Source: an uncultured Lachnospiraceae bacterium (lineage in GTDB: Bacteria > Bacillota > Clostridia > Lachnospirales > Lachnospiraceae). Taken from it: DNA of 64,000 nucleotides. The stretch lies in assembly GCA_947174495.1 (NCBI GenBank), contig CAMWJC010000004.1:1-64000 (forward strand), written 5' to 3'. Of the stretch, positions 49,141-58,154 are shown piece after piece; the first letter of the stretch is position 1, and every line of letters starts with the position of its first letter. Under the pieces are notes generated by a model. The model had not been told where the DNA came from and made no database searches. It was given only the letters and a program-made list of their open reading frames with translations. The translations under genes were made by a program, and so were the position numbers.

Positions 49141-49767
49141 ATGAAAACTTGTTATATTGTGGGGGCAGGAGAAGTGGTGTCGCTGCCTTTTAGACCGGAG
49201 AAAGAAGATCTTGTGATTGCCTGTGATGGAGGATACGAGCATTGCAGGAAATGGAATATAAATGCAGATTTGGTGATTGGTGATTTTGATTCGCTGGGAT
49301 TTGTGCCGGAGCATCCCAATGTGATCCGGTTGAGGCCCGAAAAAGATGATACAGATACAGCCTGTGCCGTAAAGACGGGATTGGAACAGGGATTTCGAAG
49401 GTTTGTTATTTACGGGGGAACCGGTGGCCGGATTTCTCATACCATAGCGAATATTCAACTGCTTTGCGGCCTCGCGCGAAAGGGCTGTTACGGCATTCTG
49501 ATTGGCAAAGACGAATGGTATCGCGCGATTTGTAATGAGGAAATTTGCTTTGGCAAAGAAATGTCAGGTTATCTGTCTGTATTTTGTATGGGTGACAAGG
49601 CACTGGGGGTGTATGAGCACGGATTGAAATATTCCCTTGAGGATGCGGTGCTGGTAAAGGAAGACCCTCTGGGAGTGAGCAACGAATTTGTGGGAAAAGA
49701 AAGCAGGGTATCGGTAAAGGACGGCATGCTGCTGCTGGTTGGAGAGGGAATGGGAATGATTCCGTGA
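49141..49767 (+). CDS. thiN: Thiamine pyrophosphokinase
   Basis: A 208-residue enzyme converting thiamine to thiamine diphosphate. Landmarks are VIACDGGYEHC, the catalytic acidic motif LVIGDFDSLG, RPEKDDTDTACAVK and YGGTGGRISHTIANI, and the C-terminal beta domain. In Firmicutes this gene often follows ribosome-assembly genes; here it follows the TetR gene by 13 bp, perhaps by chance. The length is normal. Confidence 0.9.
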   Translation: MKTCYIVGAGEVVSLPFRPEKEDLVIACDGGYEHCRKWNINADLVIGDFDSLGFVPEHPNVIRLRPEKDDTDTACAVKTGLEQGFRRFVIYGGTGGRISHTIANIQLLCGLARKGCYGILIGKDEWYRAICNEEICFGKEMSGYLSVFCMGDKALGVYEHGLKYSLEDAVLVKEDPLGVSNEFVGKESRVSVKDGMLLLVGEGMGMIP

Positions 49768-49786
49768 TGAAAAAGGAAGCAGCTGA

Positions 49787-50809
49787 CTATTCAAATGTAT
49801 CTTCCAGATAGCAATTCAGTAAATACGTTTTGAAATCGTTAATGGAAAATACCTTTTGTGATTGCTTGTTTCCGTATTTTTCTACCAGCCCTCCAACAGT
49901 TATAGTTTTTGCCAAATTTAGTGCGGGAATATCTTCTTCCACAATTCTGCGAACTATTTCTTCCTGACGATCGCCCCTTAAGTTGCCGATTTTCCAGGAC
50001 TCAGACATATGCGTAAAATTAAAGAAAGCATCGTACGAATTGGAAATATATAATACAATCAAATTTTCATTATGGTGAACCACATTTGAGGTATCATCCA
50101 TGAGCAAACGGCAGCACTCCTGCTCGGAAAAAACATTTTTGTAATCCAGATAATATGGAATTAATGATGCCGGAATATTCTGCTTTTCGATACGTATATC
50201 GTATAATTTGCGATTTTCGCCATCACAGCTTCCTTCATGTACAAAAAACGTGAATTCTCCTTGAAAGCTGTGACACCTTTCTTCCAATTTCAGGGTTTTG
50301 ACCAGATTTTGTAATTCCACGATTTCACTTATATTTTCCTCATTAATAAAAGCCTGCCATCTTGGAGAAATCTGGTTTGTGATTAAGATTTCGGTTGCCT
50401 CCAATAATTCATGGAACGCCCCTTTTCGGCCAACGTATTTATCCGTCATTTTTTCCATGCCAAAGAATGTCAGCTGAACCTTCTTCACACCAACTTCTTT
50501 CAAAAAATGAATATACTGAGGATCTCTGACTAGGCGCCAAAAACTTGCAAGCTCAAATCGTTCAGGTAATGTGTCGATAGACAGCTGATTATCTTTGCGC
50601 CAGCGTTGTTCGTAATCATTACAATAATCAGGCTCTCTTAACCAACTGTAATATGTAATATTACTAAAATACGGTTTGAAATAATTGACCAGCCAAATAT
50701 CAGCATCTTTTTCCATTTCTCTGTTTGGCATATGACCAATCCAGCAGTGTCTGCACCGGTTAGGGCAGCCGTACATATCAACAACCAGTGATAAGGGTTT
50801 ATTAATCAT
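49787..50809 (-). CDS. Radical SAM protein of unknown function
   Basis: A 340-residue radical SAM protein. The cluster motif is CPNRCRHC (Cys 15, 19, 22) right at the N-terminus after SLVVDMYG, and the barrel continues with KKVQLTFFGMEKMTDKYVGR. The C-terminal half (from about 190) lacks the extra Cys clusters of SPASM enzymes but keeps isolated Cys in EQECCRLL. No peptide precursor lies next to it, so neither substrate nor pathway can be named. It is divergent from the Rpn nuclease gene across a palindrome-rich gap. Confidence 0.7.
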   Translation of the reverse strand: MINKPLSLVVDMYGCPNRCRHCWIGHMPNREMEKDADIWLVNYFKPYFSNITYYSWLREPDYCNDYEQRWRKDNQLSIDTLPERFELASFWRLVRDPQYIHFLKEVGVKKVQLTFFGMEKMTDKYVGRKGAFHELLEATEILITNQISPRWQAFINEENISEIVELQNLVKTLKLEERCHSFQGEFTFFVHEGSCDGENRKLYDIRIEKQNIPASLIPYYLDYKNVFSEQECCRLLMDDTSNVVHHNENLIVLYISNSYDAFFNFTHMSESWKIGNLRGDRQEEIVRRIVEEDIPALNLAKTITVGGLVEKYGNKQSQKVFSINDFKTYLLNCYLEDTFE

Positions 50810-50858
50810 ATCCGTTTCCTTCCGTAAATACCGATTTCCCTAAACTACGATATACAAG

Positions 50859-50949
50859 TATTTTATCAGACACCTCTGCAGATTTCTATTTCTTTTAAGA
50901 AAATTTTATAATAGAAATATTGTAAAAAGTCTGATTATCTGATAAAATA
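50859..50949. repeat. AT-rich nested inverted repeat before the Rpn gene
   Basis: TATTTTATCAG (50859-50869) is inverted at 50939-50949, and ATTTCTATT (50882-50890) at 50910-50918. It lies between the radical SAM and Rpn genes and could be an operator, a cruciform or one end of a palindromic element. Confidence 0.45.
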
Positions 50950-51056
50950 ACCGCATCTTAGATTCGTATACATTCTATCGCCGGAATTATTCTGTGTATT
51001 ATTTCTTAAGAGGTTTTATCAGTCACATTCCCCACAACTATGTAAGGAGTATATTT

Positions 51057-52004
51057 ATGGGACAAAAGAATAATGTTATATGCAGCTATTTATCAGAACC
51101 TGCTATTTTTGCGGATTTTATTAATGGAAGTATCCATAATGGAAAGAAAGTTGTTTTTCCGCACCAGTTGTCAGCTAATGGGACGGTCTATTACCAGAAA
51201 GAAAAACATAGAGCATCTGATAAGCATACACCCCAATATATCGAAAGGCAGCGGGATACCCTCAAAACTATCTGCAACAATAACTGTTATGTTGTAATCG
51301 GCATTGAGGCACAGGATAAAGTGAATTACACCATGCCGCTTCGGTGTATGGAGTATGATGTTATCGAGTACAAAAGGCAGTTAAAAGAATTGGGCAGAAA
51401 CCGGATAGAAAAGTTGTCTGGCAGTGAATTCCTTTCCAGCATGGCAAGGGATGAAAAACTAAATCCCGTTACAACAATTGTGTTTTACCATGGAGAAGAT
51501 CCATATGACGGTTGCACCAATTTACATGATATGTTAGAATTAGGAAAAGAAAACCAAACGTTTAAACGCTTGGTTGCAGACTATCATATCAATTTGGTCA
51601 AAGCCGAAGATCTTGATGAAAACATGTTTGAAACAGGCCTGCATGAGCTGATTGGGTTTTTAAAACACCGGAATAATAAGCAAGAATTAATGCATTTTAT
51701 TGAACAGGACAAAGAGCGGATCCAGAATATGGATGAGGCGACTCTTGATGCGGTTAGCGTTATGCTGAGCATCCCTGCTTTTATTACCAAGGGGGAGGAC
51801 AAAATGGAAGGAGAGGAACATAATTTGTGTAAAGCATTGACGGAATGGCTTGCCGATGAGCGGAAGGCCGGGATAGAAGAAGGACAAAATCGTTTTGCCA
51901 GTCTGACTTCTTTTTTACTGGCGGCTGACAGGATAAGTGACCTTACCAAAGCAGCTTCTGATACAGTATATAGAGAATCTTTATATCGAGAATTTGCGTT
52001 ATAA
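51057..52004 (+). CDS. Rpn-family nuclease (PD-(D/E)XK, transposase-like)
   Basis: A 315-residue protein of the Rpn/YhgA-like family, DNA endonucleases of the PD-(D/E)XK fold that raise RecA-independent recombination and have recently been linked to phage defence. The core shows VVIGIEAQDKVNYTMPLRCM (the E-x-Q catalytic strand), then YDVIEYKRQ and VTTIVFYHGEDPYDG; the C-terminal region is helical (about 200-315). AAGGAG precedes the ATG. The stop codon TAA (52002-52004) touches the first base of a 436-bp nested inverted-repeat element, and an inverted repeat also precedes the gene. Confidence 0.8.
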   Translation: MGQKNNVICSYLSEPAIFADFINGSIHNGKKVVFPHQLSANGTVYYQKEKHRASDKHTPQYIERQRDTLKTICNNNCYVVIGIEAQDKVNYTMPLRCMEYDVIEYKRQLKELGRNRIEKLSGSEFLSSMARDEKLNPVTTIVFYHGEDPYDGCTNLHDMLELGKENQTFKRLVADYHINLVKAEDLDENMFETGLHELIGFLKHRNNKQELMHFIEQDKERIQNMDEATLDAVSVMLSIPAFITKGEDKMEGEEHNLCKALTEWLADERKAGIEEGQNRFASLTSFLLAADRISDLTKAASDTVYRESLYREFAL

Positions 52005-52439
52005 AATTAACGTTTAGCTTGGGTATGCATATGCGAGACATCCGCTCAGATGAAAAGAAATCCTCTCGTCAACACGCTCGATAAAGCGTTCGCAAATTGT
52101 TTCCTCAAGGATTTCTTTTCATCTGAGCTGGGTTATCGAATAACGCAACGCCCAACTAGGAACTTCACTAAGGCGAAATGGTCTACTCTTTAGGGGACAG
52201 TCAAACTGTGGATTAGGCGGCTATAGTGGAGTCATTAGCTGATTTCACGTCAGCCAATAACTTAAAAACCGGATAGAATCAAATTCTTAAGGAGCCCTTC
52301 AAAAAGCGTTGGTGCTTAGCGAGGTTCCTAACGAGCTTAGCACCATTACGCTTTTTGTAGAACGAGAGTGAGGCGACGTAGAATTTGATTCTATCCGGTT
52401 TCTTGTATTTCTCTTTGAAACTCAGCTAAACGTTAATTT
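52004..52439. repeat. 436-bp nested-palindrome element (MITE-like or structured RNA)
   Basis: Perfect 16-bp terminal inverted repeats (52004-52019 and 52424-52439) enclose a perfect 21-bp stem (52044-52064 with 52108-52128) and a perfect 22-bp stem (52266-52287 with 52380-52401). The 22-bp stem holds a further stem of about 20 bp (52300-52320 with 52335-52357, one mismatch and a 2-nt bulge). There is no open reading frame of note. It fills the whole gap between the Rpn stop codon and the convergent ECF gene. It could be a non-autonomous mobile element, a long structured RNA or a target of the nuclease. Confidence 0.8.
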
Positions 52440-52442
52440 CAC

Positions 52443-52979
52443 CTATCTCATCTTGCGATACAGCTCCACCAGCTCAAACTTAAAGCACAGAACCATGGAC
52501 ACGATGGCGCCCACCGCTGCCTGCAGGATCTGAAAAGGAAGTTTCAGGATAGCATATTCTGGGGTGCTGTAAAGGAAAGCCCTGCCTAAAGAGTATCCGA
52601 TTACCATGATAATCGCACCCAGAAAAACTCCGGTTCCGGAGGCTATAGCTTTTCTGTCTTTAAAAAGATGACGGGTGCACAGAGATATGACAACAGCTTG
52701 TAGACCGTGTGTAGCCAGAGATACAAACATCGGGGTGGGGTAAAAGAAGAAATCACCCAGAAAAGAGCCAACACCACCTACAAGAAATGCATAGAAGGGC
52801 TCCAGTAAAATACCGGCAGTGCAGATAACAATATCGTTTAAATATAGATGACCGCCGGGAACAGGAACGCCAAAGGAGCTTAACGCCACATTCATTGCCA
52901 TGAGCATAGCTGTAACAGCCATCTTGCGCATGGATATTTGATTATTTACGGTTGTTTGTGTTTTTATTTGTGTTGCCAT
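52443..52979 (-). CDS. ECF transporter S component
   Basis: A 178-residue membrane protein that would bind a vitamin-like substrate for an energy-coupling factor transporter. After a short hydrophilic start it has about six hydrophobic segments with MAVTAMLMAMNVALSSFG, GGVGSFLGDFFFYP and GVFLGAIIMVIGYSLGRAF. The AMLMA-type first helix is typical of S components that meet the EcfT subunit. The substrate cannot be named and no riboswitch was seen upstream. The start at 52979 has GGGAGGAA. Confidence 0.75.
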   Translation of the reverse strand: MATQIKTQTTVNNQISMRKMAVTAMLMAMNVALSSFGVPVPGGHLYLNDIVICTAGILLEPFYAFLVGGVGSFLGDFFFYPTPMFVSLATHGLQAVVISLCTRHLFKDRKAIASGTGVFLGAIIMVIGYSLGRAFLYSTPEYAILKLPFQILQAAVGAIVSMVLCFKFELVELYRKMR

Positions 52980-53130
52980 TAAAATTCCTCCCATATATGA
53001 ATACTTAGCATATGCTTGTAGCTATCATACATGGAAGGTGGATTGGTGAAAAGCGCCAGAATGAATATATTTGACCATACCAGATTGACAACATTATATC
53101 ATAATATCTTTTTGTATGTTCTCTTTGGAT

Positions 53131-53754
53131 TTACCACGCCAGCATTCTCTCATTTACGTAGTCAAAACCATTATATAACGAATTTATCTCTTGTTCACAT
53201 TTTTCACGGGCATATGTTATAAATTCGTCAGCCATCTCCCTTGTAAAGAAGAATGGCGTACCTGTTGAGCGGCTTTGAAAGTCTGTTTTCATATCAGCAA
53301 TAAATTGATGAATTGTAAAAATTCCCAATTCGTTCAGAGGTTCTGCGTCAAATGCAGCAGGAATTGTGATCGTATCCGATAGCGTATATTTTTGAATCAC
53401 ATATTGATTTATTAGCGCATAATCATTATGAAGTCTTTCGACATTTCCAGGTGGTAATGGATTCCAATGGTAGCGATTATACACAAAATTTCTAAAAAAC
53501 AAATCTTGTATCAAATGCAAATAGTAGCCGAGATATAAATCATCTTCCATCATTTTAGATAAAAATTTGGAGCGGTAACCAGTTAAATCATATGTTTTTT
53601 TAGTTCCATTTGCGATGGAGATTTTCAAATGACTGTTTCCACTTGTAACAGCATCAGGTAAAATAGAACCAAGTTCCAGCCTGTTTTTATCTTTATATCT
53701 ATAACTTTTTGATATACAATCTGTTATTGCTAAATGAATTATCCTTGAGGCCAT
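53131..53754 (-). CDS. Zinc-dependent phospholipase C-like protein
   Basis: A 207-residue cytosolic protein resembling the zinc-dependent phospholipase C fold used by several uncharacterised Firmicute proteins. The pattern is His near the start (MASRIIHLAI), GSILPDAV with an Asp, a helix GYYLHLIQDLFFRNFVY with His and Asp, and RLHNDYALINQYV. Those His/Asp residues fit a metal site. It lacks a signal peptide, so a lipid-degrading role outside the cell is unlikely. The ATG at 53754 has AGGAGCG. About 100 bp separate it from degV. Confidence 0.55.
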   Translation of the reverse strand: MASRIIHLAITDCISKSYRYKDKNRLELGSILPDAVTSGNSHLKISIANGTKKTYDLTGYRSKFLSKMMEDDLYLGYYLHLIQDLFFRNFVYNRYHWNPLPPGNVERLHNDYALINQYVIQKYTLSDTITIPAAFDAEPLNELGIFTIHQFIADMKTDFQSRSTGTPFFFTREMADEFITYAREKCEQEINSLYNGFDYVNERMLAW

Positions 53755-53854
53755 TATTATCGCTCCTGCCAATTTTGATTTGTTAGTGCAATTATAGCCA
53801 ATTTTTAACGGGTACACAATTCTCAAAAGGGAGTAAAAAAAGGAGCATATGAAG

Positions 53855-54697
53855 TTATTTTTCTTTGGCAAAGAAAGCAACTGCAATGGCGCCGGGACCC
53901 GCATGAGTACCGATGGTGCCGCCTACCGTGCTGACAGGAAGATTTTGAGTATGATCCTGCCATAATTCCTTGCTGTCTTCTATGTACTTTTGAAGAAGAG
54001 TATCATTTAAACCGGTGTAGCCAAGGAAGTAAGGTTTATTAAAATCAATGCCGCTCTCTTTAATTTTTTGCACCAGGAAATTGTTTCCCTGTTTGGAGCC
54101 TCTTGCCTTCCCTAAAATAATAACCTCGCCGTCAGTAACAGCGACAACGGGTTTGATGGACAAGATGCCGCCTGCAAAGGCAACTGCTTTGCTTACCCGT
54201 CCGCCCTTTTTCAGATATTCCAGGGTATCCAAAAGAGCGATTAGATGGATGTTCTTTTTTTCCTTTTCCAGCTTTTCCACAATAGAGGGAGCATCCATGC
54301 CCTGATCTTTCAGCTGGATAGCATATTCTACCAATGCACGTTCCCCTACGGTGACATTTTCACTGTCCACAACATAGACATGCTCATATTCGGAAGCAGC
54401 AATACAGGCGCTCTGCCATGTGCCGGAAAGCTTGGAGGATAAAGTAATAAGGATAACCTCCTTTTCTTCCGATAGGGCTTTTTTAATAGCCGCTTCAAAA
54501 TCATAAGGCGGAATTTGACTGGTAGTGGGAAGCTCTCCATTTTCAATCAGTCTTTCATAAAATTCCTGATGGGACAGATTGACTCCATCTTGATATTCTG
54601 TGTCTCCAAAAGTAATGGTCATAGGAAGGACTGTTACATCTTCCCTTGAGTGGTCAACGATATCTGATGCGGAATCGGTGATGATCTGAATATTCAT
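53855..54697 (-). CDS. DegV family fatty-acid-binding protein
   Basis: A 280-residue protein of the DegV/FakB family, which present fatty acids to the kinase FakA for phosphorylation. The N-terminal IITDSASDIV, the TSQIPP motif, ITLSSKLSGTWQSA and the lipid-pocket helix LEYLKKGGRVSKAVAF are typical; the C-terminal IGTHAGPGAIAVAFF carries the conserved H-x-GPG. The start has TGGAGAATTTT. FakA is not in the window. The length is usual. Confidence 0.9.
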   Translation of the reverse strand: MNIQIITDSASDIVDHSREDVTVLPMTITFGDTEYQDGVNLSHQEFYERLIENGELPTTSQIPPYDFEAAIKKALSEEKEVILITLSSKLSGTWQSACIAASEYEHVYVVDSENVTVGERALVEYAIQLKDQGMDAPSIVEKLEKEKKNIHLIALLDTLEYLKKGGRVSKAVAFAGGILSIKPVVAVTDGEVIILGKARGSKQGNNFLVQKIKESGIDFNKPYFLGYTGLNDTLLQKYIEDSKELWQDHTQNLPVSTVGGTIGTHAGPGAIAVAFFAKEK

Positions 54698-54844
54698 AAA
54701 ATTCTCCATTTCTGTGCTTAAAGTTGCACGTTATCATTTGACTGTCAGGTTCACCAGAAAATCACTTGGAAATTCTGTGATGTTCGTTCATGCCGTGACC
54801 AAGTGTAGCATACCCGGGGGAATACGTCAAATTTAAATATATTT

Positions 54845-55693
54845 TTAATCGACTAAATAAATCCTATCAATTCCTGAGATATTACGAGAAGAGATATACA
54901 TAAAATCATTTTCTATATGTGTACGCCCGGATAACTTTAACGGAGTATTAATTACTTTTATTTTCTCTAAGGTATCTTTATTCCAAAGGGCGATTTCTGA
55001 GCAGGGGTAAGAAACTGTTACCAGCATATCCTCGCATATCCCTGCACAAACAAACATTTTCTTGTGAACATTCTTCATTGAAGCCTCGATTTCAAAGCTT
55101 CTCAGACCAATTTTGAAAAGTTTTCCATCATGACTTGCGGCATATAGTGTTTCTCCATCGATATACAAGCTGCCGATGTTTTTCTTCCCTAAAACAAGAA
55201 TTTTTTCAGTGGAAAGAGTAGATTTATCCAGTAGCAGTAATTTTCCGTCTACTGTTCCGCAAATCAAGTATTGATCATATGTTTTAATGCTCCACATACT
55301 GCTTTCGGAGACAATAAACTCATTTACCAAATACGATTGTTTATCAAGGGTAATAATTTTTCCATTCCGGATGGAACAGTAAATAGTATCATGATCAACT
55401 GCTATCCCACATATATCAGAACTTAAGTCATTACCTAATTGCCATTTGCCAAGCAGCTCATAATTCTTTTGGTTTATTACATAAAGCGTGCAAAAATCAT
55501 ATATATAAATCTGTTTATCATCTGCAATTAGTTTTCTTGACAATCCTTCTTTCTCAAAGACTGACCTTTGTAAGATAATATCTTGGGAGTGTTTATCGAT
55601 TTTGATCAAATCTTTTCCACACATACAGTCAATACACTGCTCTGTAACATTGAAACCTGTAACAATTCCGCCCAACTCTGCTATGTGTTCCAT
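54845..55693 (-). CDS. Putative beta-propeller protein, unknown function
   Basis: A 282-residue protein made of short repeated beta-strand units (LIADDKQIYIYDFCTLYVIN; VDHDTIYCSIRNGKIITLDK; LICGTVDGKLLLLDKSTL; LYAASHDGKLFKIGLRSF), typical of WD40- or PQQ-like propellers with about six or seven blades. Two Cys close together (CIDCMCG, about 21-27) stand in the N-terminal part. There is no signal peptide or transmembrane segment. The ATG at 55693 has GAGGTG. I know of no function and no partner gene. Confidence 0.55.
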   Translation of the reverse strand: MEHIAELGGIVTGFNVTEQCIDCMCGKDLIKIDKHSQDIILQRSVFEKEGLSRKLIADDKQIYIYDFCTLYVINQKNYELLGKWQLGNDLSSDICGIAVDHDTIYCSIRNGKIITLDKQSYLVNEFIVSESSMWSIKTYDQYLICGTVDGKLLLLDKSTLSTEKILVLGKKNIGSLYIDGETLYAASHDGKLFKIGLRSFEIEASMKNVHKKMFVCAGICEDMLVTVSYPCSEIALWNKDTLEKIKVINTPLKLSGRTHIENDFMYISSRNISGIDRIYLVD

Positions 55694-55751
55694 ATTTTCA
55701 CCTCGTAAACTTCCAATTTGCGCTCTGATTATATCACGGTCAATTTTCGGT

Positions 55752-55780
55752 TTCAAGTTAATGAAAATATATGTTACAAT
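55752..55780 (+). promoter_or_regulatory. Possible birA promoter
   Basis: TTCAAG (55752-55757) and TACAAT (55775-55780) are 17 bp apart, upstream of the start codon at 55829. The -35 box is weak. Confidence 0.4.
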
Positions 55781-55828
55781 AAAGTAACTACAATTAGTGA
55801 TAAACGGAATTCAAGGACGGAGAAAATC

Positions 55829-56839
55829 ATGACAGTCAAAGAACAGGTGCTTCTTCTTCTGGAGAAGCAGAGGGACAGAGCGCTTTCGGGGGAGGAGCTG
55901 GCAGGGCAGCTTTCTGTCACAAGAGCAGCAGTCTGGAAAGCAATCAAATCACTGCAAAAAGACGGTTATGCCATAGAGGCGGTAAATAATAAAGGCTACA
56001 CATTGAAAAAAGCGCCGGATATCCTGTCGGCGGCATACATAGAACAAAATCTGAAAAAGGCGGGATTTGCAATTCCGGTTAAGACAGAGCGGATCGTCAG
56101 TTCCACCAATACGGTATTAAAGCAGTATGTGGCACAAGGACAGGAGGCGGATATGATCCTGCTAGCTGAGGAGCAGAGCGGAGGCAGGGGAAGAAGGGGG
56201 CGTTCTTTTTATTCACCGGAAGGGACCGGACTGTATATGAGCCTTCTGCTTCATCCAAAGATGACACCGGAGGAGGCCGCTATGCTGACCACGGTTGCGG
56301 CAGCGGCGGAAGCGGCAGCCCTGGAGCGGATTTCAGGACTGGATGTAAAGATTAAGTGGGTTAACGATGTCTGGATACGGAACAAAAAGATTTCCGGTAT
56401 TTTGACGGAAGGGTCTGTGTCTATGGAGGATGGGCATCTGGAATATGCCATTGTGGGAATCGGCATTAATATCTATGAGCCGGAGGGAGGTTTCCCCGAA
56501 GAGATAAAGGATGTGGCGGGAGCGGTATTTACTAATGATATTTCCAGAGAAAATCTCAGGAACCGTATTGCATCCGAGGTGCTTTGCCAGTTTCTCACTT
56601 ATTACCGGATGCTTCCGCAAAAAGCGTATCTGGAAGAATATCGGAAACGATCCATTGCCATTGGGAAGCAGGTGAAGATTATTCAACCGGAGGGAGCCAA
56701 AATCCCGGAAACCGAAAACGGCGCATCAAGAGAGCATGCGCTGGTGATCGGCATCGATGATCAGTGTCATTTACAGGTACAGTATGATGACGGAACCAGA
56801 GAAAGTCTTTCCAACGGAGAAATCAGTATTAAGCTATAG
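55829..56839 (+). CDS. birA: BirA bifunctional biotin ligase/repressor
   Basis: A 336-residue protein. An N-terminal winged HTH (LSGEELAGQLSVTRAAVWKA, then IKSLQKDG, 17-45) is joined to the biotin-protein ligase domain with the biotinyl-AMP loop SGGRGRRGRSFYSP, VKIKWVNDVWI and GIGINIY, and a short C-terminal SH3-like domain. It attaches biotin to acyl-CoA carboxylases and, with the HTH, can repress biotin genes. The ATG at 55829 has ACGGAG upstream. It is divergent from the propeller gene. Confidence 0.93.
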   Translation: MTVKEQVLLLLEKQRDRALSGEELAGQLSVTRAAVWKAIKSLQKDGYAIEAVNNKGYTLKKAPDILSAAYIEQNLKKAGFAIPVKTERIVSSTNTVLKQYVAQGQEADMILLAEEQSGGRGRRGRSFYSPEGTGLYMSLLLHPKMTPEEAAMLTTVAAAAEAAALERISGLDVKIKWVNDVWIRNKKISGILTEGSVSMEDGHLEYAIVGIGINIYEPEGGFPEEIKDVAGAVFTNDISRENLRNRIASEVLCQFLTYYRMLPQKAYLEEYRKRSIAIGKQVKIIQPEGAKIPETENGASREHALVIGIDDQCHLQVQYDDGTRESLSNGEISIKL

Positions 56840-56853
56840 GACTTCCCGGGGAA

Positions 56854-58125
56854 CTATTTTCTCAGGAAAAAGAGACAGCAGACACCAAGGATGCTTTGAA
56901 CGGCAGGGATGGTGTACCATACGCCGTCAAGTCCCAGAAACAACGGTAAGATAAACACCAGTGCTAATGTCAGCAGAATTTCTCCGTAAACTAAGATCGT
57001 GGAGCGGACTACCTTGTGGGTGGCATAGAGATAGGACACTGCCGGTTTGGTCAGACCATAGAGTGCCATGATCAGGGAAAAGGCAGGAGTGGCGTAGACG
57101 ATGTACCGGGCGGCAGTTCCGGAAGTACCATAGAGCACGGGAATGAGATCCCGCGACAGGAAAAAGACTACAGCACCTGCAATACCGAAGCTGATTCCAA
57201 GAAGAAAAGTCCACTTGGCGTAGGTTTTTAATGATTTTTGGTCACCACTTCCTTTACTTAAAGAGAACAGAGGCTGACTTCCGTCACCGATGCCCTGTAC
57301 CAGAAGTTCCATAAAGGAAATGATATATGCCAAAACTGCATAAGCGCTTACCGCCTCCTCGCCGCCATATTTCAAGGCCTGCAGGTTCATGAAAATAATG
57401 GTGATGGAAGGAAGATAAGTAAGTCCGAAGGGGGAGAGTGCAACCCGGAGAATGGACTTAATGATTGTAAAATCCGGTTTCAGATGGGAGAGAGGGATTC
57501 GGTGTTTCTTTTGCATAAAGAAGGCTCCGCACATCAGCAGAGTGAGAATTTGACCGAAAACGGTAGCCAGAGCGGCACCCTTGATACCCATACGAAGAGC
57601 GATGACCAGATAATAATCCAGTAGAATGTTCGTGATGCATCCAACTGCCATTGAGCACATTGCGTAAAAGGACGCACCGTGATTGCGCATAAGGGGCACC
57701 ATTCCGGTAGCAAAAACCTGAATAATGCCTCCGATCAGGATGTAGCGCAGATAGGTAAGTGCAATGGAAAGTATTTCATCCTTTGCACCCAGAAGAATTA
57801 ACAGCGGCCTGCCGGACAAAAGCAGGATCAGGGTAAGAAGTACGGAACCTGCAAAGAGCAGAAAGAAAGCATTTCCCTCAGCGAGAAGTGCTTTTTTTGT
57901 GTTTCCGGCACCGTTGTTCATGGAAACCACAACGGAGGCACCCATGCCGATGCCGGTGCCAAGGGAAATGATCAGTGCCACTAAGGGCCATGCAATGTTG
58001 ATGGCGGCAAGTCCGGGATCACCCATGGCTCTGCCTACAAAAATCCCATCCACAATAGAATAAATGCCGGTCAGAAGAAAGGAAAGCATGGAAGGGAAAA
58101 TATATCTCATGTATTTTTTGCGCAT
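56854..58125 (-). CDS. MATE-family multidrug/sodium antiporter
   Basis: A 423-residue membrane protein of the NorM/DinF-like MATE superfamily, exporting cationic compounds in exchange for Na+ or H+. About twelve segments are seen; the N-terminal GIYSIVDGIFVGRAMGDPGLAA and the ISLGTGIGMGASVVVSMNNGA motif are hallmarks, and the second half repeats the pattern. The start at 58125 may be slightly early or late, as the ribosome site is weak. It is convergent with birA, 14 bp apart. Confidence 0.88.
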   Translation of the reverse strand: MRKKYMRYIFPSMLSFLLTGIYSIVDGIFVGRAMGDPGLAAINIAWPLVALIISLGTGIGMGASVVVSMNNGAGNTKKALLAEGNAFFLLFAGSVLLTLILLLSGRPLLILLGAKDEILSIALTYLRYILIGGIIQVFATGMVPLMRNHGASFYAMCSMAVGCITNILLDYYLVIALRMGIKGAALATVFGQILTLLMCGAFFMQKKHRIPLSHLKPDFTIIKSILRVALSPFGLTYLPSITIIFMNLQALKYGGEEAVSAYAVLAYIISFMELLVQGIGDGSQPLFSLSKGSGDQKSLKTYAKWTFLLGISFGIAGAVVFFLSRDLIPVLYGTSGTAARYIVYATPAFSLIMALYGLTKPAVSYLYATHKVVRSTILVYGEILLTLALVFILPLFLGLDGVWYTIPAVQSILGVCCLFFLRK

Positions 58126-58154
58126 ATTAGTATCCTCACACCTATCATACCTGC

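Noticed and set aside
49787-52004. Two-gene defence island (radical SAM plus Rpn)
   Set aside because: The genes are divergent with separate control regions and no other defence gene is nearby; kept only as a low-level suggestion.
52004-52439. Retron msr-msd locus, suggested by long terminal inverted repeats and internal stems
   Set aside because: No reverse transcriptase gene is present on either side; the neighbours are an Rpn nuclease and an ECF transporter gene.
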